Source: Melieria omissa
Taxonomy: Eukaryota > Arthropoda > Insecta > Diptera > Ulidiidae
DNA length: 64,000 bases
Reading direction: 5' to 3'
Assembly: GCA_963971225.1 (NCBI GenBank)
Contig: OZ020269.1
Location: forward strand, 82,498,450 to 82,562,449
The notes under the pieces were generated by a model that saw only the letters and a list, made by a program, of their open reading frames with translations, made no database searches and was not told the origin of the DNA. The first letter of the stretch is position 1; every line of letters starts with the position of its first letter. Shown piece after piece: positions 35,200 to 47,100 of the stretch. The position numbers and the translations under genes were made by a program.

Positions 35200-35497
35200 T
35201 TAACCCCTTGACGTATCAGTTAGCGCAACGAAATTCGTTTCCAACTGTTCGCTCACTGCCCGGGCAAATACCCGATTTAAAAAATTTAAATGCCCAATTT
35301 AATTTTTCTAAAAAACAACACTGACCACGAGTCAGACTCGTGTTAATCATGTTAGGCACAGAAATTGTACCACGAGTCAGACTCGTGATAATCATGTTAG
35401 GCACAGAAATTGTACCACGAGTCAGACTCGTGATAATCATGTTTGGCACAAAAATTGTACCACGAGTCAGACTCGTGGAAATACGTCAAGGGGTTAA
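35200..35497. mobile_element. piggyBac-like MITE 2 with internal 45-bp array
   Basis: TTAA lies at 35200-35203 and 35494-35497. The inverted ends CCCCTTGACGTAT and ATACGTCAAGGGG match perfectly over 13 bp (17 with TTAA). Of the 290 bp between, the right part is a tandem array: a perfect 8-1-8 palindrome CACGAGTC-A-GACTCGTG starts at 35326, 35371, 35416 and 35461, exactly 45 bp apart. There is no transposase. The spurious plus- and minus-strand frames with repeated peptides here come from the array. Confidence 0.8.
35326..35477. repeat. 45-bp minisatellite, palindrome-centred
   Basis: Three full 45-bp units plus a fourth palindrome. Units 1-2 and 2-3 differ by one to four bases. Each unit is the 17-bp palindrome followed by TAATCATGTTAGGCACA and a short linker. 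The array is internal to piggyBac-like MITE 2. Confidence 0.9.
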
Positions 35498-37300
35498 GGA
35501 TGACGGTTTATGGGTCATAGCGGCTACGATATAAATGACAAACAGTTAGCAACGTAACACAAAAGTGCTGAAAGGATATGAAGACAAGTTGCCATTTGAT
35601 AATATTCGGCCTGTACAAAATTTTGTCGAATTTGGTATCTTTTGATAGGTTCTGTTGTTGTTCGACCAATTTTTAAAGCTTCTTTTGCGCAACGACTATT
35701 TCAGAACCGCAGCCAACATCAAGGCAATTCAAGTGTCAAACGATTGTTTATATTTGTCCAGAACGAAAAACGTGCGCGCGCACACAGCTCGCAAAAGGGA
35801 AATAACAACAATAACAGTAGCAAACAAGTGGAAGTAAGGCACGAATATGCGCGACAACAACAACGCCTCATGACGCGTCCGGGCAAGTGTCATTTTCTAA
35901 CAAATTGTAAACAAACTCGAGGGCACAACATTGCCGATGGTGTGGGTGGCGCGGCAGCAAGAGCGCGTCCGTGAGTGAAACAAACTGTTGCAGCCCCACG
36001 AAACTTATCGATTTGGCTTTGAAATTGCTGCGCGCGCGCGCTGCACGCACACTCGCACATACACATACACACATACGGAAAGCTGGCGTAAACGAGGGAA
36101 ACTCCTTTTGATGTAGACACGACCGCAGAATAAAAGTGTCCTTTGCCCGAAACGGTTCTCTGCGAAGTTAACGATTTGCGACGAAGAAAACGGTATAAAT
36201 CTGTGAAAGTAAAATCCAGAGTGTTGAAATTTATTAAAACTAGCGTATCCTCACCGGACAACCGAGCTGAACTCCGCGTGGCAGCTACTTCGAAGTAGTT
36301 TGGAAGACGAGTTTGATTTTTATTGTGCTGCTTTGTTGCATTTTCTGTTTGCCTCTGCTGGAATTGAGCGCTTTTCACTTGGTCAATCATTTTCACACAG
36401 CAGTGAAAGAGGTGTCCTTTCGTGGGCTGTGCGCAGACTACCACAAATAAGTTGAAAATTTAGCTGATTTCGCTTATCTACAGAGAGATCTCAATAAAAA
36501 GTAATGACTACAGATTTTTGTCTATTTTGCTCACCTGTCTTCCATTTTAATTCAGTTTTCAATCATTCAATAGATCGTGCATTCAACATTTTATCCAATC
36601 GAATGTTTTGCCTGAGTACCGATTTTACTGTTTGCAATCCTTTTTTACTAATTTGCTATATTATATATTTTATTCGACTTTTATTAAGTAACATTTTTAG
36701 CGTTATCGCCCTTATTCCGCATCGAACACTAATATAAGCTGCTCTCCAACCAGCAGAATCGCTGGCATACCTAGGAATTCATACATTTTCATGCAAAAAT
36801 TATTAAATTTTCTCCTCCCTTAAGTTGGATTTTGTGTATGTATGCGCGAAGCATATTCGCCCGTTCCCAATCCGCCCCTTCGCCCTTCACCGTTGCTCAT
36901 TGTATTTTCCGTAACGTCGATTTAAACACACAATCGTCGGGCAATCGTTTGACATTGCTCTGCGATGCGTGTGTATGTACGTATGTGTGTGTATGTGTGG
37001 GTGTTTGTGTTCGGAGACGCACAAGCATCCTTAAGTTGAGTGTAAATATTTTCGAATTGTGTTTTAAGACATGTTTAGTATTTTTAATAGCACAACATTT
37101 GAATCCTTCTTTTTTTAATTAAAGAAACAGCCCTCAGTCATCACCAGCCCTACACCCCCAGCCAACCAACCCCTTTCTTCAGCAGCTACGGAATGTGATA
37201 TTTGCGTATTTTGCCCGTTAACTGCCGCTTCCTCTCCCTCTTTTACTTCTACTCCAATATAAAATTTATCGACGTTTCTAAATCTGTACGATATATATGA
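35498..37300. other. gprs upstream region, no coding exon seen
   Basis: Contains alternating purine-pyrimidine GCGCGCGCGC plus CACACA runs near 36028-36075, and GTAT/GTGT repeats near 36965-37000. A 184-codon minus-strand frame at 35890-36444 resembles no family and has no splice support, so I do not call it. Confidence 0.45.
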
Positions 37301-37344
37301 CCAAAATGATTGTATTTGTAAAGTTTAAGTCGAAATGATATAAG

Positions 37345-37440
37345 ACTCAGTTCGACGGATTTTCTCAGAGAGCATAAATCCGTTACGAAAAGATCAAACA
37401 ACAGCAAAAACAACGCGAATATTGCATATACTGCAACAGG
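37345..37440 (+). promoter_or_regulatory. Possible gprs initiator and 5' untranslated exon
   Basis: A TCAGTT initiator-like hexamer lies at about 37347-37352, and a very strong donor CAACAG/GTAAGT ends a possible exon at 37440. The first in-frame acceptor on this strand that leads into coding sequence is at 40598-40599, so the intron would be about 3.2 kb. No TATA or DPE motif is convincing. This is a guess from signal strength only. Confidence 0.3.
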
Positions 37441-38365
37441 TAAGTAGACGAAGTTGAAGCGACTAAAAGTGAAACATAACTATATGAAAAGTAACCGCTT
37501 AGTGGGGAGGGAAATTTTTAGCACCATCCGACATATTCAACTTTCCGAAGTGTTTTAAAAAGGCGACGGCATATCGAAATAGGGGCGCGGAATGTGGTGA
37601 AACTGTTTAGGTGCAGTGTTTTGTGAGTATGACTGGCTGTCTATTGTAGGTTTTTCCAGGGTCGTGAGTACTTAAGGGGTGTGCTTAGTTACATGTTCGA
37701 ACAAAATGTAAGTTAAAAGCATAAAGGTTAGGCTAAAGTGGCAGCCTGGGCACGGGTCTTTTGGGATGCTACAAGAAATATTTACATTTATAAGCATAAT
37801 TAATATGCATATGTACCCGTATATGTGTATGTGGGTAGCCATGTTGACATTAACAAATTTATTAAAGGTTAGGTATGGATATTGTATACAGCTTTTTCAC
37901 TACTTATAACTTTAGGCATTTAGGCATTCGCAAGAAATATTGTTTGTGGGAGGCTCGTACTCAACGGGCTGTCTTTCCCTTAATTTATGTATATATAAGG
38001 TAGCAGCGGGGAAGCGAACTTGCCTAGGCAACAGAAGCCCATTGCGGTAATTTATGTATTCAGTAGTTGAAGTAGTAGTGAGATTAGTAGTAGTAGTAGT
38101 AGCATCTACGGGGAACAGCCCAACAGGACACATCAGTCAGAGTAGTGTCGCAAGGGTTACTAAAAATGTTTAAGCGTTTATTAATTTCTCGGAAGCATTT
38201 GATTTCAGTAAACGAAGCATAATGCATACAAATTTGGATTTTCGAATTTCCGCCACTGCACAGTGATTCGTTCCATAGACAAAATTCAAAAAAATTAAAT
38301 TCTCAGAATTTAATAAGTTTAATTTGAAAGTAAGTTTAAAGAAAGTAGTAAGTTTGAAGAAAACC

Positions 38366-38742
38366 ACAAAACATCTGTGCAAAAAATTAATTAGTGTGAG
38401 TGCAAAAGCTGCTCAAAGTTGAATCTTCTCTCACAAAAAAATTTAAATAAATATTTTCTGTTTTTGAGTCTATTGAGTAAACAAAATCGTAAAAATACAT
38501 GGTTGCATGGTTTCATGAAAAAAAACTGCACTTCAAAAAATTTTTAGTCTTAATTATAATAACAAGTTTGACGTCATTTGGAAGGTAAATCTCCAATTAA
38601 GAAAACCCCAAACATCTGTGCAAAAAAGTAATTAGTGTGTGTAAGCTGCACAAAGTCGAAACTTTTTCACAAACAAATTTAAACAAATATTTTCTGTTTT
38701 TTAGTTTATTGAGTAAACAAAATCGTAAAAATGCATGGTTAG
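38366..38742. repeat. Direct repeat, two copies of about 135 bp
   Basis: The segment at about 38366-38510 (AACATCTGTGCAAAAAA through AAATCGTAAAAATACATGG) is repeated, diverged, at about 38608-38742. The offset is about 242 bp. The origin is unknown. Confidence 0.6.
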
Positions 38743-39647
38743 CAAAAATGTGCTTGAACTTTCAAGATAGACTTGGAATTGATTTGGGCATTTTTGTTTT
38801 AAATGTTTTCTCGAAATTTGTAAAGCTGAGGCTTCTACTTCACATTTATTTTAAAATATTTTTCAAAATTAAAAACCTGAAAATTTACAAAACTCAGAGG
38901 ATAATATATGAAAGTATGTTTCTGACTTTTGTTTTCTTTTTTTGTCGAATAATGCAATTACGTCCTCCGACATCTTCCGATCTCAGAAAATAATACAATT
39001 TGAAAAGTGGTCTAAACACCTAATAACGAAAAATATAGTATATCCCTAAAAGTATGCAATCAGCATGAAAAATGAAAAAACTGCTCAAATGCAAAACATA
39101 TATCGAATATTATCGTTTATATTGCAAAACTAAAGGGTTCCGATAAAATTTGTGTTGCTCCTTGCAATTAACAATGGGGACGTAACTGATTAAATGTAAA
39201 ATCTGACATATCTAGCCAACACACTTGTTGCTATAACTTATCAAAAATTACGAAAATTGCAATTCTGAGTCTCAGGCATTGCCAAACTACAAGAGTCTAA
39301 GAAAAACCCAGTGGAGATTTCAATTCAACTAATTTTATGAAGAAGAGACCACTTTTTCAAATTTTGTCCCGCTGTTGTAAGGAGTCGAATCACTGTGCAC
39401 TGTGCAGCACTTAGACCAATGCACTTTGCCTACAGTATTGGCCGGATTTTTCAAACGACGACCAAGCATGGATCCAAAATGATATTTAACAATTTTCATT
39501 TTATCGTAAAAGGTATAAAGTCGCTTGAACGTCTTACAACTCATCCACTTCAAACGTTTATATAGATTTTGTAATTTATTGAACTACCCACAGTAAACAC
39601 GACCAACGATTTTGACCTCAATTCTTATGTAAATATACAAATATATA

Positions 39648-40361
39648 CAGTGGTGGCAAGCTTATTAACTCACCTTCTGACCCAAGTTTTCGTGATGCAA
39701 TGATTTTTCTCAACCAATTTTCAACATTTGTTAATTAACCATAGATCGAGCTTTGTATCAAAAATGATACATTTGGTTTTTTGTTTTATTATAATTTTTT
39801 TCAGGATATAATTAATTGAACCATTCTTGTGACTTTGTTTGTGTTTGGATTATGCTTGTTTAAAACCATCTTTCACACTTTTTTAAGAAAGAGGTCTTGA
39901 AAAAATTGAAAAGTTTATAATCTTCTCCTTTGTATATATAGGATAGAGTTCCTTAATTTTTTTGAAGCTCGATCTACGGTTAAAATTCTAAATCAATCAT
40001 TCAATTTCAGTTTTATTTACATAAATTTTGAGATATTGTTTTTGAGATAGAAGCTCCCCATTGTAGCTGGACTTCAATAAGCACGCCCGCGCATCACAGA
40101 AAGCTTTCTTTGAAGGAAGTAATTTTTAATTATTGTATCCTTAATATGGCGTGAATATGGCGGCCCAAACTGTTGGACAGCGCCTTTTGGAAAATAACCT
40201 CCGCGGATGTCAGACTAAAAAAACCAAAAGTGTATAAAATTTAATACTTTTTTAATGAATTACTATGTAATTGTTTCTAATCAATTTTGTCTACTTTTGC
40301 TTGTGTTTTGTACTCTTTTCGTTACTATTGGTAGAGGATGCTAATTAATGTGCCACCACTG
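39648..40361. mobile_element. Tc1-like TIR element (714 bp), non-autonomous
   Basis: Ends begin CAGTGGTGGCA on both sides, with matching continuation towards TTATTA/ATTAAT, and are flanked by TA (39646-39647 and 40362-40363). An inner inverted pair, AACCATAGATCGAGCT and AGCTCGATCTACGGTT (about 39737 and 39965), adds a second foldback. There is no transposase frame. It lies in the large 5' intron proposed for gprs, about 250 bp upstream of the first coding exon. Confidence 0.7.
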
Positions 40362-40608
40362 TATATATATATGCAGTTACTTAACAGTTAAATTTTGTAC
40401 TAGTTAGTTTTCCCTTACTCCCTACATTTCTACTACTAACTGTCGTTTTTCTGTTTAAAATGGAATGTCTAGTAAGAAATATGCTGTAAGATGTATTTTC
40501 AAAGTCCCCCCGCCCTACTTCAACTCATTCTGGTTATTGTGTCAACATTTATACATGTTATGAAAATTGCATAAAAACCTCGCCGACTCTGTGTTGCAGA
40601 AAACCCAA

Positions 40609-41146
40609 ATGCCCGAAGCTCTGACCCTGCCCGGCATGGCTGATGCGGAGCCAGATTTGTCAACGTTTGAGAACAAGACCGGCCTGGCCGAGGACATGAA
40701 GTTTCTGGCGTCGATGCCGGAGCTGTGCGATGTCACCTTCCTGGTGGGTGACACGCGCGAGCCCGTCTGCGCGGTGAAGGTGAGTGCACAACCACACACA
40801 CACCAACAAACCTACTCGTATTCGTGGTTGAACTTTACGGCAAGTCAAGCGGACACCACACAGTGTTCTCCTCCCCTTCCATTCAGTGTAAATACGAGTA
40901 GCTTTGTACGTGTATGGCTCTGATTACTTTGTTGCGGCGCACTATTCTGCATATACATTTACCACGCTTTGTTGTTGTTTTTTCTAGGCTGTGCTAGCAT
41001 CACGTTCGCGTGTATTCGCCAAAATGCTGTATTCGGCGCCATCGCCACAGCGGAAGCGCGAAACTTCAACCAAGGAAAACAAGCTGCGTTTGTTCCTCAA
41101 GCGTTCGTCTGAGCCTTTGTTGAATTTGCAGAACGCTGCCCAACAG
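40609..41146 (+). CDS. gprs: gprs exons 1-2: first half of BTB domain
   Basis: Exons 40609-40779 (57 codons) and 40988-41146 (53 codons), both phase 0. The BTB opening ELCDVTFLVGDTREPVCAVK then AVLASRSRVFAKMLY is clear. After residue about 77 the sequence turns into a basic, serine-rich insert (QRKRETSTKENKLRLFLKR and on), which is not part of a typical BTB fold. Confidence 0.9.
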
Positions 41147-44100
41147 GTTGGTGTGCCAATGCGTGTGCAAGGTTGTAGGTATATTTCTGTGTGAGTGCGT
41201 GTGCGCGCGGAAATCTATCTTTCTGCGCACGTGGACATAGTGGTGCCCCAGAATTTCCTGCGTCTCAGGCACATTATTTGAGGTGTGTCGGTGCCAATGC
41301 CGGTGCCGTGGATGACGCCAGTACTCGTGCAACGTGTGTGTAAAATGTTCCGTGTGAAATTGTATTATTAACATTGAAGTGATTACGTACGCAGTCATCG
41401 CCATTCCCCCGTAATACTTAAGCCCTCATAACCCCATATGAACGCATACCTGAACATGCGAAAGCATTTTGGTTTTTGTTGCCCATTTGAGTTTAAACGT
41501 CAAATCTGTTCCTGCTGTACTTTACTACCTCAGTCCACAATTGTTGAACACATTTGCCCCCACCCACTACGTCTTTAGTTGCTCTTGCCACAAGTAGTTT
41601 ACCGCTCATAAATATGTGATTTCGAAGTAACGAACATTTGTACACAATACATGACATGATTATTGAATCGTATATGTTATAGTCAATTTACAATACCTTA
41701 ACATAAAACCAAAGTTCCTGAGCGTGAAAACTGGAGGCGTGAACTGTTAATTCGAAAAAGTTTTACAGTGCAAAATCTACAGACAAACATAAATCGAAGT
41801 CAGTTGAGTTGTAGTCTTCTAAACCTTTTGTCCTTTAGTAGAAGAACATTTGAAACTATTTGTTTCGATTTTTGCCAACATTTCAACTACACCAATACCT
41901 CGCTTTGCGTCGTTTCGTTTTGCGTTGTTTCTAAGTTGCGTCGCTGCTGAATTAGTACTAATTTTCACTGTGCGTCGTTAGATTTTCGAAGTTGCGTTGT
42001 TTTGGGTTCGAGTCTTGCATTTTTTTTTTTAATTATCTTTTTTTTTCTAAAACGTGCTATACGTTTTTTGTTTCTAATTACGCGATGCTATAAAACTCGG
42101 GGATTCCCTTTCTAACTTTGTGAAAGAAAGCCGACTTACGACAACAGCCACTATGGACTCATCAGAGAGTGATTAATTTTTATTTTGTTTTTATAAATTA
42201 ATTGAATATTTTATTTTGTTTTAATTGAATTTTTTTTTTTTTTTGTTTTTTGTATGTATGTAATAAAATTTTATGTTATTTTTGTTTTTTAAATGTTTAC
42301 TTTGTTCAATTTTCTTTTTAAAAAGTAGTATTTTCGTAACCCTGGAACCTATCTTCGATCTTTACATGGTTTGCTAAAGGAAATCATAATTCACTTTGCG
42401 TCGTTTCAATTTGCGTCGTGTTTTTTTGGAACGTAACCACGACGCAAAGTGAGGTATGGGTGTACTTAAGTATAGTATTGTTGTATTCAATTCAATTCAA
42501 TTCAATTCAATTCAATTCAATTCAAGTATAGTATAGTTGTATAGTTGTAACCAGGCGCGGGATTTGTCCCTTTTTTATTAAGTAAACATGTGTAGGTTAT
42601 CCGATTTGATTCCAAAGGTGCTGCCAAAAGTGACCACAGCAAAAATTGGTTATATCATAAGTTTCAGCATCAGTCTTTGACAGAATATATTAATAATTAT
42701 AGAATTTGTGGCGGCTTTTAGCGCGATAGTAAAATTTCAAGAGTGTTGAAAAACCCAACCTAACCCAACCTAACCACTGCTTCCATTTGCTGATAGCAGT
42801 CAACGCTACTGTGCATTCGCTACAATTTTGGCGGCTTAAGACTTTTTCATGGAACTAGTTTTACTCTTGGTGGTTTGCCCATCCTTAGTTATTCAACGCT
42901 TCAAAATCAAAACTTATTTGTCATTGATTGAATTTCTCAAACTCAAACTACTGACTCTCTGACTTAAGAGATTTCTACATTAGCTCTTCGTTGGAGATAA
43001 TTTCTCTCTCGAAATAAATTTTGAATAAAAACTTTGACTTTATGCACAGTTAAATATATATTACCAACTATAAAGAGCACTACAACAATAAATTGATCTA
43101 ACTGTATATATCAAAATCGACATTAATAAAATGTTTATAATTATCGAAAAACAAAAAACTGTATGTATTTTTGTTAAATTTCATTTTTTGTTTTATTTCA
43201 TTAGAGGAGTGGTTTCACCCAACAATTAGCTCCGATACCCGAGGTAAATATTTTTCAAATGACATTTCGATAATGACATTTGAAAAATGTAGTATTGTTG
43301 TAATTTCGTTCTTCCAAAATGTCTTACACTTTAGTTAAATATTATTGTCGTATCTTATGTGCCGTACGTATTAAAACATTGGATGATTCTTTAAGTTTTA
43401 TTTTGTGATTTACAATAGAGCTAATTGATCGGACAAGTTCATTCATATATATTCGTATTACATTCTATTCACATTTTATTACATCATAATAGTTTTTGTT
43501 AAAATCATTTAAAGTCGGTAGTTTTCGCACTCATTCAACACTTTACATCCACTTAAGTAAGTACTGTACTATGTTTGCAAAGGAAGCAAGTTGCATGTTT
43601 GTGGTGTTTACTGTCTCTTTAAAATGTATACAGAGGAGAGAAACTTGTATTGCGTGCGAAACGTGTTTAATGGCAAAAACGTGAGCAAATATTGTGTAAC
43701 ATTATATTACAATTTTATTTTTTTATGATAAAGTTATGGTTATATCCAAATACTTGAGATGTATTTTAATTTGTCGAAATGCAACTAGTGAAAAAACAAA
43801 TTTTCTAAGCCAGCCAAATCAATTTAACTAAATTGAATGGCTGGTCGAAATAAATGTTCGCGAAATTAGATTTAATTCGCTTTTACCATCTCTTCTTAAT
43901 TCTTAAATTTCGCTCCCTTTAAATGACTATTTTAAACAATTGCACGGAATGAAGAACATTTATGCATGACTCAACTATCAAACAATCGGTCTTATGTGAA
44001 GGCCATCTATTTTGAATCCAGTCCGAAGTTTCGACTTTGTGCGATTAATAATTCCGAAGCTATTCAATATTAACGATTTGCGTTGTATGGGTGGTACCAC

Positions 44101-47100
44101 GCCCTCTTGTCCAATGCCCACTTAATTAAAGGTTAGATCGTGTTACGTTTTAGTGATGTGCGACTTATGTCTCAACAAAGTGCCACGTCCCTTGCCCAAC
44201 GTCCATGCCGAATTTCAATGTTGTGTGACTCATAATTCCGAAGTTGTTTCATGTCAAAGATTTTACTTGTTTGTGCGGTACCACGTTCCTTCCTTCAATG
44301 TTCACCCCATTCTTCCGAAGTCGGAGGGCGAATTTGTGTCACCTAAACAGTGCCACGCCCCTTGCACACATGAGATTTCACCGGTAGAACGAAACATCTA
44401 TTTAACGATGATATACCAAATCTCAATGCTGTGCTACTTATAATTTTTGCATATAAAATATCATAAACATTTAAAGCATATTAGAGATCTACCGTTGTAT
44501 GAGCTGCGCCACGCCCCCTTGTCCAATGCGTACCTCATTCTTCCAGTTGAATTGTGCGACTAAATAGTAAGAGCGCACCAAGCTTTATTGATGAGCGATT
44601 TCCAGTTTCAAAGTTAAGTGGAAAATTGGAGTCGTAAAACAAGTACCACGGGGTCGTTAATTTCAATTGTTTTAAGTTTTTAAGCCACCCATGCTTCAAG
44701 GCGAACAACGCTCAAACCTCGTCCCACGTTCGTTAATTTCAAATTTTTTAAGTTTTTAAATCACCAATGCTTCAAGGCGAACAACACTCAAAAAATTATT
44801 AGAATGGGTCGAGCCATTTTCGACTTAAACTAGACTAACGCACAGCAATTGATTTATATATGTAAGCATGTATAGATAAATCGATAGTACTGGGTCTGGT
44901 GATCATTCCAATAAAAGTTCAACTCGAAGACACTTTGATAATTCCGGTGGCAGTGTGTAATGTAGGCAACGGTTACTCCAATCATTCCAAACGACTTCAA
45001 CAAGTTTTTCGCTCGTCTGCCTGCTTTAAAAACCGTAGCTCTTTAAATTTATTCTAGTTTAGTTTAGAGAATTCATACATATCTGCTAGAGTTTAATACT
45101 TTCGTTTGTTTCCAATTCTTTGCAACTGTTGTAAGCAAGAAAAATCAATAAGCAAAAATTATAATTTTCTCATTAAACCTTCTTACTAATTGGGAGATAT
45201 TTTTAATAATTTTCAAATGCAGAAATTAGTTTGAAATTTTCTAAGCATGCGCACCGAGCTAAGAGTTAGGATATAGTGTACTTTCTAGATGTCAGTTAGG
45301 GTATAATACGCTAAAAAACCCGTCTATCATAGAACTCTACAAAATGTGTAAGTACTTTCTTCTAATGGTTGCCTATATGCCTGATTTTTTAAGGATACCT
45401 TCTTCATACATACATATTCCAAGTAATGATTTCAAACGCAAACACGAGTTCAAGTACCCGCACTGGCACATTTATTAGCGTTTAATGTCGCACAGTCGAA
45501 TGCTCAAACTCGTTGAGTATATTCTCTGAACGGAACTATCTTTACTATACCTATAGTCTAAATACATGTCTATTATATCGCCTAATTGTGGTGCAATGCA
45601 GCCTTTCAGTATTACTATTGATGTATGTATGCTTAACATATATTTGTGTGTAATCGCTTACGCTGCCACCTCCAATCTACCCAATAATGCCGCCAAATGG
45701 GTGACAGCTTGTTATTATATGCGATCTTTATGTGACATTTTAGCCGTCCGGTCAGCAGCACCAGACCCTGATAATTGAGGAATTCGAACCGGATGTATTT
45801 CGCCAGCTGATCGAGTACATACACACCGGATGCGTAACCTTGCAGCCGCGAACTTTGCTAGGTACCGTCAATGCCCCGTTTGAAGCCATTTTCGGAAAGT
45901 TTTAACACAAATCGTTCAACTGTTCTCGTCGTAGGTGTAATGAACGCTGCTGATTACTATGGCTTGGAGGAGCTGCGTCGCGCCTGCGCCGGCTTCGTGC
46001 AGTGTTGCATTAATGTGGACACGGTGTGCGCGCTGCTCGCGTCCGCCGAGCGCTACATCCAGTACAAGTGCACGAAGAGTTTGGTGCAGAAGGTGCTGGA
46101 GTTCGTCGACGAGCACGGCAACGAAGTCCTCAACTTGGGCAGCTTCACACTGTTGCCGCAGCATGTGGTGCGTCTGATACTGGCACGCGAAGAGCTGCGC
46201 GCCGACGAGTTCACGAAATTCCAGGCGGCACTTATGTGGAGCAAGAAATATTATGACAACAATCCAGTAAGTCTTTCTGTATTCCAAATATCGCCAGCTG
46301 TTGAGCTTCAATGCGCAACCATTTCCAGAACATCGACATGAAGGAGATTTTGGGCAACTTTCTGGAGTACATACAGTTCCACAAAATCCCAGCCAATGTG
46401 TTGATGCGCGAAATACATCCTCTGGGGCTGGTGCCATACTCCATTATCATGAATGCACTGGCCTATCAGGTAAGCACGAACTCGAAACGCCTATGTCACG
46501 TGCTGTAAGCGTTGCGGCTTTTACTTTCGTGAAAACTGAACAAACCAGAAATCTTGCCAAACTCAATGACATTAACGCTAAACAAACTTCAAACGGCATC
46601 GGCGTATGTGGGCTACGTGCACGTCATTTCCTGTTGTACGCGTGCACAATGCCCTGTGCCGTTGCCGTTCCGCTCCCCGTTTGTCCCCCCTTTATGTCTG
46701 ATTCTAACCATTGCAGGCAGACCCAGAAAGCATCGACCCCGGAAAGTTGTCTCCCAACTCTAGTCGAGTGAGGCGTGCGCGCCAGAATCAAGGCAGATCG
46801 ATGTCCGTACAGAGTTCCCTGGACCCCTACGGTTCGAATACAACTTTGAGCTCGAGCGGCAGCAGCGACCCCACCAGCGGCCCGCATAACAGCAACTAAC
46901 ATAAGTTGAACGGCCCCTCCTCCTCCTCCAACCACCACACATCCTCACATGGCCGTCACAAGCATCATCAATCATTGCCTAAAATTCGCAAAGCCAAATC
47001 TCAAAGTTTTCGCACTCGACGCAGCCCATCGGAGCGTCGCAGTCCGAACACCTCTCAGGGACCCGGCCAAGGTCCACTAACATTGAATGCGTTGGCTGGC

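Noticed and set aside
35216..35534. Repeat protein with PNMIITSLTRG units
   Set aside because: Translation of the 45-bp minisatellite inside a MITE.
35890..36444. 184-codon minus-strand frame
   Set aside because: No recognisable domain, includes an alternating purine-pyrimidine repeat, and lacks splice or promoter support.
46301..46771. 156-codon frame spanning gprs intron 6
   Set aside because: Crosses clear splice sites; BACK continuity requires the spliced frame.
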